The position numbers and the translations under genes were made by a program. A stretch of 64,000 bases of DNA, from assembly GCA_024691765.1 (NCBI GenBank), contig JAILNI010000041.1, forward strand, positions 1 to 64,000, in the 5' to 3' direction. The notes beneath the pieces were generated by a model. It made no database searches. It was not told the origin of the DNA and saw nothing but the letters and a program-made list of their open reading frames with translations. Positions 36,001 to 43,844 of the stretch are shown piece by piece; positions within the stretch are counted from its first letter, which is position 1, and each line of letters opens with the position of its first letter. Source of the stretch: Bacteroidales bacterium (lineage in GTDB: Bacteria; Bacteroidota; Bacteroidia; Bacteroidales; UBA932).

Positions 36001-36138
36001 GTTCTTTGTGCCGAAGTGGACTACGGCGCGGAGCGTGCTACCTGCCGTTACTCCAACGGCACCAACGTTCATCCAACTCCGGAAGGCATGACCTTCATGG
36101 CCGATGCAGTCTGGAACGTACTTCAATCAGTACTATGA
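33043..36138 (+). CDS. GLUG-repeat surface lipoprotein fused to an SGNH hydrolase
   Basis: 1031 aa. Lipobox LLICC, short linker, then about 14 GLUG-type turns (VGGIVG, IGGIAG, VGGICG and similar) from about residue 60 to 690. These form an elongated repeat domain like those in adhesins. Residues about 815-1031 form an SGNH/GDSL hydrolase: GDSI with nucleophile Ser824, GGTND with Asn913, and the C-terminal VHP with His1010. The Asp normally three residues before that His is Thr1007, so a Ser-His dyad or a changed mechanism is likely. It could remove acyl groups (acetyl or similar) from a polymer. Its stop overlaps the next start in ATGA. Confidence 0.83.
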   Translation: MRLRFLIAAVAASVTLLICCNKADERTPRKEQSQEQKPQEEIDDPGDGCFSGGYGTAEKPYKIATRQDLLDLSAWVASSDEDKAAFRTACYRQVADIDFEGDTLFSIGNTNSEPCSFFQGTYEGNGFKVSNVVIANSNADKANGFFGYIDGAAHIDAIKLENVTVSSATWNNGTIVGCIQSTSTAVVENCVVTGGSVSSNNTDNGGICGKLMGGTIRNCSYSGTVTGTASTKHRTGGIVGQVSNPGCLVDGCFFDGKASGACGNVGGIVGSLVGSSSVTNCSTSASTVVEGGSVADNGINIGGIAGYITSATGGKVENCSFPGTVIGHYYEVGGIAGRDEGLVIRNCSFSGSVASDWDESGTSGDTYGRVGGICGHVHGTGYVENCLVSGSVGAADKRVSYTGGVVGWLEKGSVVGCCIPSGKNLTVKGKATVGGIVGQFKSGIVKSCIMDGLSLDSSGNYAGGGAGRMMPNASMTICELRNSSVSSGGMGAGGMCGLFQTGGYIAQCHVSGSSISAGTKLAGGILGNMDSCTSAATSKVERCTVTGGPGLAVTADSNGIAGGILGGCNTYGAINHCSASIDVVSANGSNVGGIAGWTSTLNIVIANCVYYDGELSAPKGSGVAGICGQFSSNSTALGSSIIVNCCAFPSKVTTASANMAGIGGYVNTVTIKNCYSRSEPSCFYNGSANDGSGSAGTIYGWLRGHNDSKGSLAGILEDVYYLSGWKAGNFSGSWTYAKSEQALTGAQMQNTGAVTRPSTGTGYGSFLDALNAAANDYNSGAPVFGITAAEWVMGTNGYPVPYGTALAGSDAVPGKIRVSLLGDSITTYQGYTTLPNNYEYPQDKYPDFTSVTQTWWYQLIYNRMTDAMLEVNSSITGTCVQNTTKDGHPGYGFLNRYGELGNPDVIVVNGGTNDISRGLPVGSLDFTIDTEDLDTYQFAQAYDKLVRLLKAKYPSAIICCVMGDRFFDSTSTAHAPVVREICSHYGVLCAEVDYGAERATCRYSNGTNVHPTPEGMTFMADAVWNVLQSVL

Positions 36139-37568
36139 GAAGGCTTACCATTATTCTGGCAATGGGGCTGTGCCTGGCGGCATCGGCCCAGGAACTTAAA
36201 AAATCCGTTACATGGGAGAATTTCAGGGCCCATCCGGCACCGCTTCCGATAGCGGGGGAGCTGCAAAGCGTGCGCTCTTCACTTGACGGTACTTCGTTCT
36301 GGTCAATAGGCGTGGAAACCATGGACAGGGACTATGCCGATTTCGAACAATTCCGCAGCTACGTGGGGGAGACCGGGGTCGGCTATGCCCGTCTGCAAAG
36401 CGGCTGGGCCAAGACCGAGAAGAAGAAGGGAAAGTATGATTTCGCGTGGCTGGACGCGCACGTAGACGGGATTATCGGCGAGGGGCTTCATCCATGGATG
36501 TGCCTTTGCTATGGCAACCCGCTTTATTCGAAACACGGGCACGACCTCAACGCAAAACTTTTTCCGGAAGGCCCCATAATGGAGGCCTGGGTGCGTTACG
36601 TAAAGGCCATCGTAAAGCGTTATAAGGGCAAGGTGACGCTATGGGAAGTGTGGAATGAACCTGACGGGAGGCAGAATCTGGATTCGTATGCGTTGTACGC
36701 CAATCTCTTTGTCCGCACGGCGAAAGCGATCAGGGAAGTGGATCCGGAGGCGAAGATAGCCGCTTTCGGCAGTTGCAGCCCGGACCGGGAGTATATCCGC
36801 CAGGCGCTCGAACTCATCGACAAGGCGGGAGGAATCCCCCTCATCGACTATATAACATACCACGCCTATTGGACCGTACCGGAAAGGATTATCCCCGCGG
36901 TCCGGCAACTCAGGGCCGACGTGGACAGGTACAATCCCTCAATCGGCCTGCTTATGGGAGAGGCGGGCTGCGCCGGACAACTGGAGTACGGGCATGCGAT
37001 GGCCAACATCGAATGGGACGAGTATAAACAGGCCAAATGGGATCTGAGGCAGGCCGCGACTCACTTTGGAATAGGCATTCCGTATTCCTTCTTTACGATG
37101 GTGGATTTGAACTACGGATGGATGCTCCAGTCGTTCGGGCTCATCCGCATGAACGGGCAGAAGGAACCGGTCTACCTGCGGCCTAAATTCTATGCCGTAC
37201 AGCACGTCACTGCTTTCTTTACTCCCGAAATGAAGGCGAGCGAAAAGGTGTCGGTGACTCTGGAAACCCCGGCCGTTTACAATTCGTTCGGCCTGGAAAA
37301 AGACGGGGAAGCCGTCGGATGTGTCCTATGGCTCTGCGGCGACCGGCCCACCCGTTCCCTTGAGCGCCGCCTCATGGACATACGCCTGGAGGGAATCACC
37401 ATGAAAGATCCCGTATATGTGGACCTTCTCACAGGCTACGTCCACGAACTGCGCATTACGCCCCGCTACCATAACCGCGAAGACGGCTCCACCGCCTTCA
37501 GCGACTTCCCCCTATGGGACAGTCCTGTGGCAATAATTGAAAGGAGCGCCTGTAGTTTTATTAAATAG
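36135..37568 (+). CDS. Exported clan GH-A glycoside hydrolase (GH39-like)
   Basis: 477 aa from ATG 36135, overlapping the previous stop (the track start at 35985 is a read-back). A cleavable signal peptide (ILAMGLCLAASAQ) suggests a periplasmic location, unlike the lipoproteins before it. TIM-barrel domain with acid/base Glu175 in WNEP and nucleophile candidate Glu276 in GEAG, a spacing that suits clan GH-A. Overall it looks most like GH39/beta-xylosidase-type enzymes, but the exact family is not certain. It is the only clear sugar-cleaving enzyme in the locus. It ends in an 8-bp convergent overlap with the metal ATPase. Confidence 0.8.
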   Translation: MRRLTIILAMGLCLAASAQELKKSVTWENFRAHPAPLPIAGELQSVRSSLDGTSFWSIGVETMDRDYADFEQFRSYVGETGVGYARLQSGWAKTEKKKGKYDFAWLDAHVDGIIGEGLHPWMCLCYGNPLYSKHGHDLNAKLFPEGPIMEAWVRYVKAIVKRYKGKVTLWEVWNEPDGRQNLDSYALYANLFVRTAKAIREVDPEAKIAAFGSCSPDREYIRQALELIDKAGGIPLIDYITYHAYWTVPERIIPAVRQLRADVDRYNPSIGLLMGEAGCAGQLEYGHAMANIEWDEYKQAKWDLRQAATHFGIGIPYSFFTMVDLNYGWMLQSFGLIRMNGQKEPVYLRPKFYAVQHVTAFFTPEMKASEKVSVTLETPAVYNSFGLEKDGEAVGCVLWLCGDRPTRSLERRLMDIRLEGITMKDPVYVDLLTGYVHELRITPRYHNREDGSTAFSDFPLWDSPVAIIERSACSFIK

Positions 37569-39495
37569 ACTTTCTCACCACCATCGCCCGGATGGCGTTG
37601 AGGACGGCCAGGATCATCACGCCCACGTCGGCGAAGATTGCCAGCCACATATTGGCGATGCCGAGGGCGCCGAGGATAAGGCAAACACCCTTGATTCCGA
37701 GCGCCATGATTATATTCTCCCGCACTATCCTCAGGGTTTTGCGGGAGATTTTTATGGCGGTGGCTATCTTCAGCGGGCTGTCGTCCATGAGGACGATGTC
37801 GGCCGCTTCGATGGCGGCGTCGCTTCCGGCCCCGCCCATCGCAATGCCTATATCAGCCCTTGAAAGCACCGGGGCGTCGTTGATTCCGTCGCCAACGAAG
37901 GCAAGGCGCTCTTCCCGGGGCTGTGCGGCAAGCAACTCTTCCACCTTTGATACCTTGTCCGCCGGGAGCAACTCTGCATGCACCTCGTCGACGCCAAGTA
38001 CGGCAGCCATCTGATTCGCAACGTCGCGGGAATCTCCGGTAAGCATTACGGTGCGCCGGATTCCGCAGGCCTTAAGAGCGCCTACCACTTCCTCCGCGTG
38101 AGGCTTGAGCACGTCGCCCAGCACTATGTGACCGGCGTAATGGCCGTCGACGGCTACGTGCACGATGGTTCCTGCCGTTCCGCAATGGCAGTACTCCAAC
38201 CCGAGGCTTGCCATCAGTTTTTCATTGCCCACGGCAACCTTTCGCCCGTCTATCAAGGCGGTTATTCCCAGACCGGCAAGTTCCTGGATGTCGCTTATCC
38301 TGCTGTGGTCGATATCCTGTCCGTAAGCCTTTCGGAGGGTCTTGCTGATGGGATGCGACGACGCGCATTCAGCTATTGCGGCGAGTTCGGTAATGAGCCG
38401 CTTCTCCTGCTCGTCGGTTTCCACATGGTCGTGTATGTCGTGCATTGCGGATACTTCGAACACCCCGAGGGTAAGCGTACCCGTTTTGTCCATTACCACG
38501 GTACGGACCCTGGAGAGATTCTCGAGGATATTGGCGCCTTTGACCAGTATGCCTTCGCGGCTGGCTCCGCCTATTCCGGCAAAGAACGACAGCGGGATGC
38601 TTATTACGAGGGCGCAGGGGCAGCTGATCACAAGGAAGGTCAGGGCCCTGTAAATCCACTCGTTCCAAAGCGGGTCTAGACCGGGTATGAGAAGCCTCAC
38701 GAGTGGAGGCAGCAGGGCAAGCGCGAGGGCGGCTCCTACGACGGCGGGAGTGTATATGCGCGCGAAGCGGGTGATGAAGTCCTCCGAACGGGATTTATGC
38801 GAAGCGCTGTCCTCGACGAGTTCAAGTATCTTAGAAACGGTGGATTCACCGAATTCTGCGGTCGTGCGGAGTTTCAGGACGCCGGTAAGGTTGATGCTGC
38901 CGCTAAGCACTTCGTCGCCTGCCTTGACCTCGCGGGGAAGCGATTCCCCGGTAAGGGCTGCGGTATTCAGGGAAGAGGTCCCTTCGGTAACGACAGCGTC
39001 GATAGGCACTTTTTCTCCCGGAAGGACGACGATTACGCTTCCAACCTGCACGTCGTCGGGGTCAACCCTTTCGAGCGACCCGTCTTCCCGGGGCACGTTG
39101 GCGTAATCGGGACGAATGTCCATCAGGGCGGAGATGTTGCGGCGGCTCCGGCCTACGGCATAACTCTGGAAGAACTCTCCAATCTGGTAGAAAAGCATCA
39201 CCGAGATGGCCTCGAGATAGTCTCCGCTCCGTTCGTAAAGGGCAAGCCCGAAAGCGCCGGCAGTGGCGACCGTCATCAGGAAGTTCTCGTCGAAGAGGCG
39301 CCGGTTGCCAATGCCCAGGAAGGCCTTCCGAAGGATATCCCAGCCGATGATAGCATATACGATAAGATAATAGAGTATGCCTTTGCCTATTCCTCCCAGA
39401 GGAAGGACCGTCACGTCGGGCAGCAGCACGAGCGTCGCGGTGAGCACTGCGGCCACCACGATACGCACGAGCATATTCCTCTGTTTGGTTGTCAT
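37561..39495 (-). CDS. Heavy-metal P1B-type ATPase (Zn/Cd/Co type)
   Basis: 644 aa, inner membrane. Features in order: N-terminal helices, TGES actuator loop, metal-site helix SCPCALVISIPL, phosphorylation motif DKTGTLT, SSHP in the nucleotide domain, GDGIND, and last helix pair with NAIRAM. The CPC context and C-terminal sequence resemble Zn2+/Cd2+ exporters (ZntA/CadA) more than Cu+ pumps. There is no N-terminal HMA domain; it is supplied by the separate gene whose stop directly abuts this ATG. Likely role: metal efflux. Confidence 0.93.
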   Translation of the reverse strand: MTTKQRNMLVRIVVAAVLTATLVLLPDVTVLPLGGIGKGILYYLIVYAIIGWDILRKAFLGIGNRRLFDENFLMTVATAGAFGLALYERSGDYLEAISVMLFYQIGEFFQSYAVGRSRRNISALMDIRPDYANVPREDGSLERVDPDDVQVGSVIVVLPGEKVPIDAVVTEGTSSLNTAALTGESLPREVKAGDEVLSGSINLTGVLKLRTTAEFGESTVSKILELVEDSASHKSRSEDFITRFARIYTPAVVGAALALALLPPLVRLLIPGLDPLWNEWIYRALTFLVISCPCALVISIPLSFFAGIGGASREGILVKGANILENLSRVRTVVMDKTGTLTLGVFEVSAMHDIHDHVETDEQEKRLITELAAIAECASSHPISKTLRKAYGQDIDHSRISDIQELAGLGITALIDGRKVAVGNEKLMASLGLEYCHCGTAGTIVHVAVDGHYAGHIVLGDVLKPHAEEVVGALKACGIRRTVMLTGDSRDVANQMAAVLGVDEVHAELLPADKVSKVEELLAAQPREERLAFVGDGINDAPVLSRADIGIAMGGAGSDAAIEAADIVLMDDSPLKIATAIKISRKTLRIVRENIIMALGIKGVCLILGALGIANMWLAIFADVGVMILAVLNAIRAMVVRKSI

Positions 39496-39714
39496 TTAGC
39501 CGATAATCTCGAAATCGGGTTCAACCTTTTTCGCGGCTTTGAGGGCGGCAGCCATCACGGCTTCCGGGTCTGCGCCGTCTTCGAATTCGACCTTCATCTT
39601 CTGGGTCATGAACACCACCGAGGCGTCCTTTACGCCTGCCACCTTTTTAACTGCATCTTCCACCAGGTTGGCGCAGTTGGCGCAATCTACTTCTATCTTG
39701 TAACTCTTTTTCAT
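39496..39714 (-). CDS. HMA-domain metal-binding protein
   Basis: 72 aa, ferredoxin-like heavy-metal-associated domain. The metal loop is CANCAN (CxxC form) within EVDCANCANLVEDAV, where Asp before the first Cys favours Zn/Cd over Cu. Ends at TAA immediately followed by the ATPase ATG, so the pump and its metal-binding domain are made as two chains. In most relatives the domain is fused. It probably delivers metal to, or regulates, the pump. Confidence 0.9.
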   Translation of the reverse strand: MKKSYKIEVDCANCANLVEDAVKKVAGVKDASVVFMTQKMKVEFEDGADPEAVMAAALKAAKKVEPDFEIIG

Positions 39715-39736
39715 ATAATACCCTTGTTTGGTGGTG

Positions 39737-39744
39737 CAAAGATA
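39737..39744 (-). promoter_or_regulatory. -7 box of the HMA/metal ATPase operon
   Basis: TATCTTTG on the minus strand, 22 nt before the HMA start. No clear TTTG at the right distance. A metal-sensing operator was not recognised. Confidence 0.6.
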
Positions 39745-39794
39745 CGTATAATCTCACGAAAGGAACTACCGATTTGTAGTGAGAGAAAACCGTA

Positions 39795-39962
39795 CTAAAT
39801 GTGCTTATAGTCTACAAGGTCGGGCCTCTGCTGGCGCGCGATGGCCATGCGTTCTTCCTCGTTGTAAACGTTACGATAAGTGGTGCCTGCGAAACGAGTG
39901 GTCGCGCAGCTCATCAGGCACAGCAGCGGCAGCAGCCGCAGAAGGGTTTTGACAGCTTTCAT
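39795..39962 (-). CDS. Small lipoprotein, 55 aa
   Basis: Below the ORF-track cut-off. Starts 3 bp after the SDR stop on the same strand. MKAVKTLLRLLPLLCLMSCA is a clean lipoprotein signal (lipobox LMSC), followed by about 36 polar residues ending DYKHI. No family recognised. A short outer-membrane or periplasmic lipoprotein; likely cotranscribed with the SDR gene. Confidence 0.72.
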   Translation of the reverse strand: MKAVKTLLRLLPLLCLMSCATTRFAGTTYRNVYNEEERMAIARQQRPDLVDYKHI

Positions 39963-39965
39963 ATC

Positions 39966-40784
39966 TTACAGTACTTTCCTCATCAGGGCGTCCCACCAGC
40001 GGTCGGGAAGGATGGCGTGAAGGAAGAGACCGAAGCCGGAGCCTATGCCCCTGCGGTAGCGGGTTTTGGGACGGCGGGCGTTGACCGCGCGCGAAATCGC
40101 GTTCGAAATGATCTTCGGCTTGGACATGATATTGGACGAGTAGCCGATGGTCATGGTCTTTGCCATCCTGAGCGCGGGCTTCTCATAAGCCGTGCCGACT
40201 GAAGACTCCTCCAGGTGCTTCGCGGCGATGAGGCCCCAGTCCGTCTTGATGCCGCCCGGTTCGATGATCACCACGTCGATCCCGAAAGGCTTCATTTCCA
40301 TACGGAGGGCGTCGCTGAGGGCTTCCACCGAATACTTCGACACATGGTACCATCCCCCGAATGGAACCACTGCCTTGCCTGCAATCGATGCGGTATTGAT
40401 GATGCGGCCCGAGTGCTGCTCCCTCATGTAGGGAAGCACCATCCTGGTAAGCGCGGCCAGGCCGAAGACGTTCACTTCCACCTGCCTGCGGGCCTCTTCC
40501 ATGCTGACGTTCTCCACCGCTCCGAAATAGCCGTAGCCGGCGTTGTTCACCAGCACGTCTATGCGTCCTTCGGCCTTGATGACTGCGTCCACGCCTTCCT
40601 TCATGGAGACTTCGTCCGTTACGTCCATGCGCACCGGAACCACCCCGAATTCGCGCAACGCTTCGAGCTTGTCAGTCCTGCGTGCAGCTCCATAAACCTT
40701 GTGGCCCTGAAGGGCGAGCTTCTTTGCGGTTTCGTATCCTATACCGCTGCTCGCTCCCGTGATGAGTATTACTTTTTGTGTCAT
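39966..40784 (-). CDS. Short-chain dehydrogenase/reductase
   Basis: 272 aa, classical SDR. NAD(P)-binding TGASSGIG at about residues 9-16, an Arg pair after beta-2 (GAARRTDK) that favours NADPH, NNAGYGYFG, catalytic Ser (INTASI), and Tyr/Lys in YHVSK. The C-terminal part extends past the core (RRPKTRYRRGIGSG), as in SDRs acting on retinol-, steroid- or acyl-like substrates. Substrate unknown. Its -7 box lies 7 nt before the ATG. It shares a transcript with the small lipoprotein. Confidence 0.92.
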   Translation of the reverse strand: MTQKVILITGASSGIGYETAKKLALQGHKVYGAARRTDKLEALREFGVVPVRMDVTDEVSMKEGVDAVIKAEGRIDVLVNNAGYGYFGAVENVSMEEARRQVEVNVFGLAALTRMVLPYMREQHSGRIINTASIAGKAVVPFGGWYHVSKYSVEALSDALRMEMKPFGIDVVIIEPGGIKTDWGLIAAKHLEESSVGTAYEKPALRMAKTMTIGYSSNIMSKPKIISNAISRAVNARRPKTRYRRGIGSGFGLFLHAILPDRWWDALMRKVL

Positions 40785-40791
40785 ATCGTTG

Positions 40792-40799
40792 CAAATATA
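40792..40799 (-). promoter_or_regulatory. -7 box of the SDR gene
   Basis: TATATTTG on the minus strand, directly after the tRNA terminator and only 7 nt before the SDR ATG. This implies a nearly leaderless mRNA. Confidence 0.65.
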
Positions 40800-40801
40800 C
40801 G

Positions 40802-40833
40802 AAAAAGCCCCGGGATTTCTCCTGGGGCTTTTT
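40802..40833 (-). terminator. Intrinsic terminator after tRNA-Asp
   Basis: 14-bp stem (AAAAAGCCCC plus CCGGGA-type extension, one G-U) with a 4-nt loop and T-run on the minus strand. It starts at the tRNA 3' end. The symmetric A and T runs could also work in the other direction. Confidence 0.85.
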
Positions 40834-40835
40834 GG

Positions 40836-40909
40836 CGGTGCGGAAGAGGCTCGAACTCTCGACCTCCGGCGTGACAGGCCGGCATTCTAACCAACTGAAC
40901 TACCGCACC
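40836..40909 (-). tRNA. tRNA-Asp(GTC)
   Basis: Cloverleaf on the minus strand: acceptor GGTGCGG/CCGCACC, D arm with GTTCAGTTGGTTAGAA, anticodon stem CCGGC/GCCGG around loop CTGTCAC (anticodon GTC), T arm GAGAGTTCGAGCCTC. The discriminator is G, and CCA follows in the DNA (40833-40835), possibly by chance overlap with the terminator. 74 nt without CCA. Confidence 0.96.
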
Positions 40910-40959
40910 GGGTAGCTTTTTCGGGCGTTCCCTTGCGGGTCTTCCGTCAAAAGCGGATG

Positions 40960-40967
40960 CAAATATA
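40960..40967 (-). promoter_or_regulatory. Probable -7 box for tRNA-Asp
   Basis: TATATTTG on the minus strand about 50 nt upstream of the tRNA 5' end. No well-spaced -33 box seen. Confidence 0.5.
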
Positions 40968-41011
40968 AGGATATTTTTCAAACCTGCAAGAAGTTTTTTG
41001 AGAATTGTAGT

Positions 41012-41019
41012 TATCTTTG
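41012..41019 (+). promoter_or_regulatory. -7 box of uvrA
   Basis: TATCTTTG only 4 nt before the uvrA ATG, so transcription would begin at or next to the start codon. No LexA-type operator was recognised. Confidence 0.65.
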
Positions 41020-41023
41020 TGAG

Positions 41024-43831
41024 ATGTCCGAAAGCATAGTAATAAAGGGTGCGAGGGTCAACAACCTCAAAAACATAAGCCTTGAGATTCCGCGCGGCAA
41101 GCTGGTGGTGGTTACCGGCATCAGCGGCAGCGGCAAGAGCTCCCTCGCTTTCGACACCCTCTATGCCGAAGGGCAGAGGCGTTTCGCCCAGAGCGTATCC
41201 TCCTATGCGAGGCAGTTCCTCGGCCGCATGTCCAAGCCGGACGTGGATTTCATCGACGGCATTCCGCCGGCAGTAGCGATAGAACAGAAGGTTTCGGTAA
41301 GGAATCCACGGAGCACCGTCGGTACAACGAGCGAGCTCTACGACCTGCTGCGCCTGCTTTTCTCACGCATAGGCCGCACCTATTCTCCGGTCAGCGGGGA
41401 AGAGGTCAGGGCCGACTCCGTGCAGAACGTGCTCGAATACATGCAGGGCAGCGGACAGACGGTGTTCTACATTCTATCCGACCTTGGCCGTGAATCCGGC
41501 GGAGACCATACTGAACTGCTGATGTCCCTGAAGGAACAGGGCTACTCGCGCCTTTTCGCCGACGGCCGTGCTCTCGACATCGAAGACATACTCCGGAGCG
41601 GCAGCTGCCCGGAAGGGGCCATGCTGCTGATAGACCGCCTGCGCCTCGAGAGCCCGGATGAGATAGCTTCCGACCCCGACCTCCGTACGCGACTGCTTCA
41701 GAGCGTGGGCGATGCCTTCGAAAGGGGGGATGGCGACATGGCGGTGGTCTGCGGGGAGAGCCTCCGGCGCTTCTGTTCCCGCTTCGAGAAGGACGGCATC
41801 GTCTTCCCGAAACCCGATGAAGACCTGCTCAACTTCAACTCTCCCCTCGGGGCGTGCCCTGTCTGCGGCGGCCTCGGGAAGATGATAGGCATAAGCGAGG
41901 ACCTGGTGGTTCCCGACAAGAGCAAGAGCATATACGAGGGAGCGATTGCATGCTGGAGGGGAGACCACATGAGCTGGTTCAAGGACCATCTGGTGCATGT
42001 GGCAGCCCGCTACGGCATCAGGCCGTTCGTCCCGTGGTGCAACCTCACTCCGGAAGAGAAGGACATCATCTGGAACGGCCACAGCATCCAGGGAGACGAT
42101 GACAGCATAGTGGGCATACGGGAATTCTTCGACTGGGTGCATACCCAGCGCTACAAGATACAGTACCGCTTCATGGAGAACCGCTTCAGCGGACGCACAA
42201 CCTGCGAATCCTGCCACGGCAGCCGGCTCCGGGCGGAGGCTCTCAACGTAAAGATAGGCGGAAAGAACATACACGAGTGGTGCGCCATGACCGTGGAGGA
42301 CCTTCAGGCCTTCCTGGATTCGCTGGAACTGGACGCCCGGGAGAAGGAGATTGCCGCAGAACCCCTGCGCGAGATACGCTCCCGCCTGCAGTACATTTCG
42401 GAAGTTGGGCTCGGCTATCTCACTCTCGACCGCACCATGGCAACCCTTTCCGGCGGCGAGAGCCAGAGGGTCAACCTCATAACCGCCCTCGGCAGTTCGC
42501 TGGTGGGCAGCATGTACATACTCGACGAGCCTTCTGTTGGGCTGCACCCGCGCGACACCGACAGGCTCATAGGGGTGCTCCGCCGCCTTCGCGACCTCGG
42601 CAATACGGTGATAGTAGTCGAGCACGACGAGAACATCATACGCGCCGCCGACCTGCTCATCGACATGGGGCCTATGGCGGGCGTGCACGGAGGACGGATC
42701 GTGTTCAAGGGACGGCTCGGGCCGAATCCCCCCGCAAAGACTCCCGAATCCCTTACGCTGCAGTACGTTTACGGCCTCAAGGAGCGTTACAGTAGGACCA
42801 AACGCCAGTGGCACTACTACATTTCGGTGGAAGGGGCCATGGAGCACAATCTCAGGAACATCACCGTTAAGTTCCCGCTCAGGGCACTTACAGTGGTGAC
42901 CGGCGTGAGCGGCTCGGGTAAGTCGTCACTCGTTGGCGACATACTCTACCCGGCCATGATGCGCCGCATGGGAGAAGGCGGGGAGGTGCCCGGTACGCAC
43001 AAGGGCCTGGGCGGCAACCTCGACCGCATCTCCCGCGTGGAATACGTCGACCAGAACCCCATTGGCCGCAGCACCCGGAGCAATGCGGTGACCTACCTCA
43101 AGGTCTACGACGAAATCCGCAAGCTCCTCTCCGAACAGCAGTACGCGAAAGTGAACGGCTACGGCCCCTCCTTCTTCTCCTTCAACCAGGAGGGCGGCCG
43201 CTGCCCGGAATGCCAGGGAGAAGGCGTGGTTACCATAGGCATGCAGTTCATGGCCGACGTCACCATGGTCTGCGAGGAATGCGGCGGCAAGCGCTTCAAG
43301 TCCGACATCCTTGAGGTGCGCTATCGCGGAAAGAATATCGACGACATACTCTCGATGAGCGTGGAAGAGGCTATAGATTTCTTCTCACTCGGAACAGAAG
43401 ACGGAGCGAAGGAAATAGCCCGCAAACTCCAGCCTCTGGTAGACGTCGGGCTCGGGTACATCAAACTCGGCCAGAGCTCGAGCACCCTTTCCGGAGGCGA
43501 GAGCCAGCGCATAAAGCTTGCCTACTTCCTCTCGCTGAGCGGCGGAAACCGTGGCGGCGAACGCATCCTGTTCATCTTCGACGAGCCCACCACCGGCCTG
43601 CATTTCTTCGACGTGGAGAAGCTCCTGCGCAGTTTCGACGCCCTTCTCGACGCCGGCCACAGCATAGTGGTGGTGGAGCACAATACAGACGTCATCCGCG
43701 CCGCCGACTGGGTGATAGACATGGGGCCCGATGCGGGTGCCGACGGCGGGGAAGTGGTCTTCGAAGGAACTCCGGAAGATCTGATTGCCAAAGGAGATAC
43801 TTACACGGCGAAGTATCTCCGCGAAAAATGA
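41024..43831 (+). CDS. uvrA: Excinuclease ABC subunit A
   Basis: 935 aa, normal length. UvrA is the damage-sensing dimeric ATPase of nucleotide excision repair, which loads UvrB. First Walker A GISGSGKSS at residues 32-40, second GVSGSGKSS near 626. Two ABC signatures: LSGGESQRVNL and LSGGESQRIKL. Zinc-finger cysteines are seen in CPVCGG, CESCHG and CPECQG/CEECGG. Highly conserved throughout. The -7 box is 4 nt before the ATG and another promoter follows right after the stop. Confidence 0.98.
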   Translation: MSESIVIKGARVNNLKNISLEIPRGKLVVVTGISGSGKSSLAFDTLYAEGQRRFAQSVSSYARQFLGRMSKPDVDFIDGIPPAVAIEQKVSVRNPRSTVGTTSELYDLLRLLFSRIGRTYSPVSGEEVRADSVQNVLEYMQGSGQTVFYILSDLGRESGGDHTELLMSLKEQGYSRLFADGRALDIEDILRSGSCPEGAMLLIDRLRLESPDEIASDPDLRTRLLQSVGDAFERGDGDMAVVCGESLRRFCSRFEKDGIVFPKPDEDLLNFNSPLGACPVCGGLGKMIGISEDLVVPDKSKSIYEGAIACWRGDHMSWFKDHLVHVAARYGIRPFVPWCNLTPEEKDIIWNGHSIQGDDDSIVGIREFFDWVHTQRYKIQYRFMENRFSGRTTCESCHGSRLRAEALNVKIGGKNIHEWCAMTVEDLQAFLDSLELDAREKEIAAEPLREIRSRLQYISEVGLGYLTLDRTMATLSGGESQRVNLITALGSSLVGSMYILDEPSVGLHPRDTDRLIGVLRRLRDLGNTVIVVEHDENIIRAADLLIDMGPMAGVHGGRIVFKGRLGPNPPAKTPESLTLQYVYGLKERYSRTKRQWHYYISVEGAMEHNLRNITVKFPLRALTVVTGVSGSGKSSLVGDILYPAMMRRMGEGGEVPGTHKGLGGNLDRISRVEYVDQNPIGRSTRSNAVTYLKVYDEIRKLLSEQQYAKVNGYGPSFFSFNQEGGRCPECQGEGVVTIGMQFMADVTMVCEECGGKRFKSDILEVRYRGKNIDDILSMSVEEAIDFFSLGTEDGAKEIARKLQPLVDVGLGYIKLGQSSSTLSGGESQRIKLAYFLSLSGGNRGGERILFIFDEPTTGLHFFDVEKLLRSFDALLDAGHSIVVVEHNTDVIRAADWVIDMGPDAGADGGEVVFEGTPEDLIAKGDTYTAKYLREK

Positions 43832-43832
43832 T

Positions 43833-43840
43833 TATATTTG
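43833..43840 (+). promoter_or_regulatory. -7 box of the surface-glycan cassette
   Basis: TATATTTG begins 1 nt after the uvrA stop and ends 4 nt before the glycosyltransferase ATG. It gives the cassette its own start site in the absence of any terminator after uvrA. Confidence 0.65.
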
Positions 43841-43844
43841 TAAC

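Noticed and set aside
41474-42847. 457-aa minus-strand ORF
   Set aside because: Antisense to uvrA; no coherent domains, only low-complexity translation.
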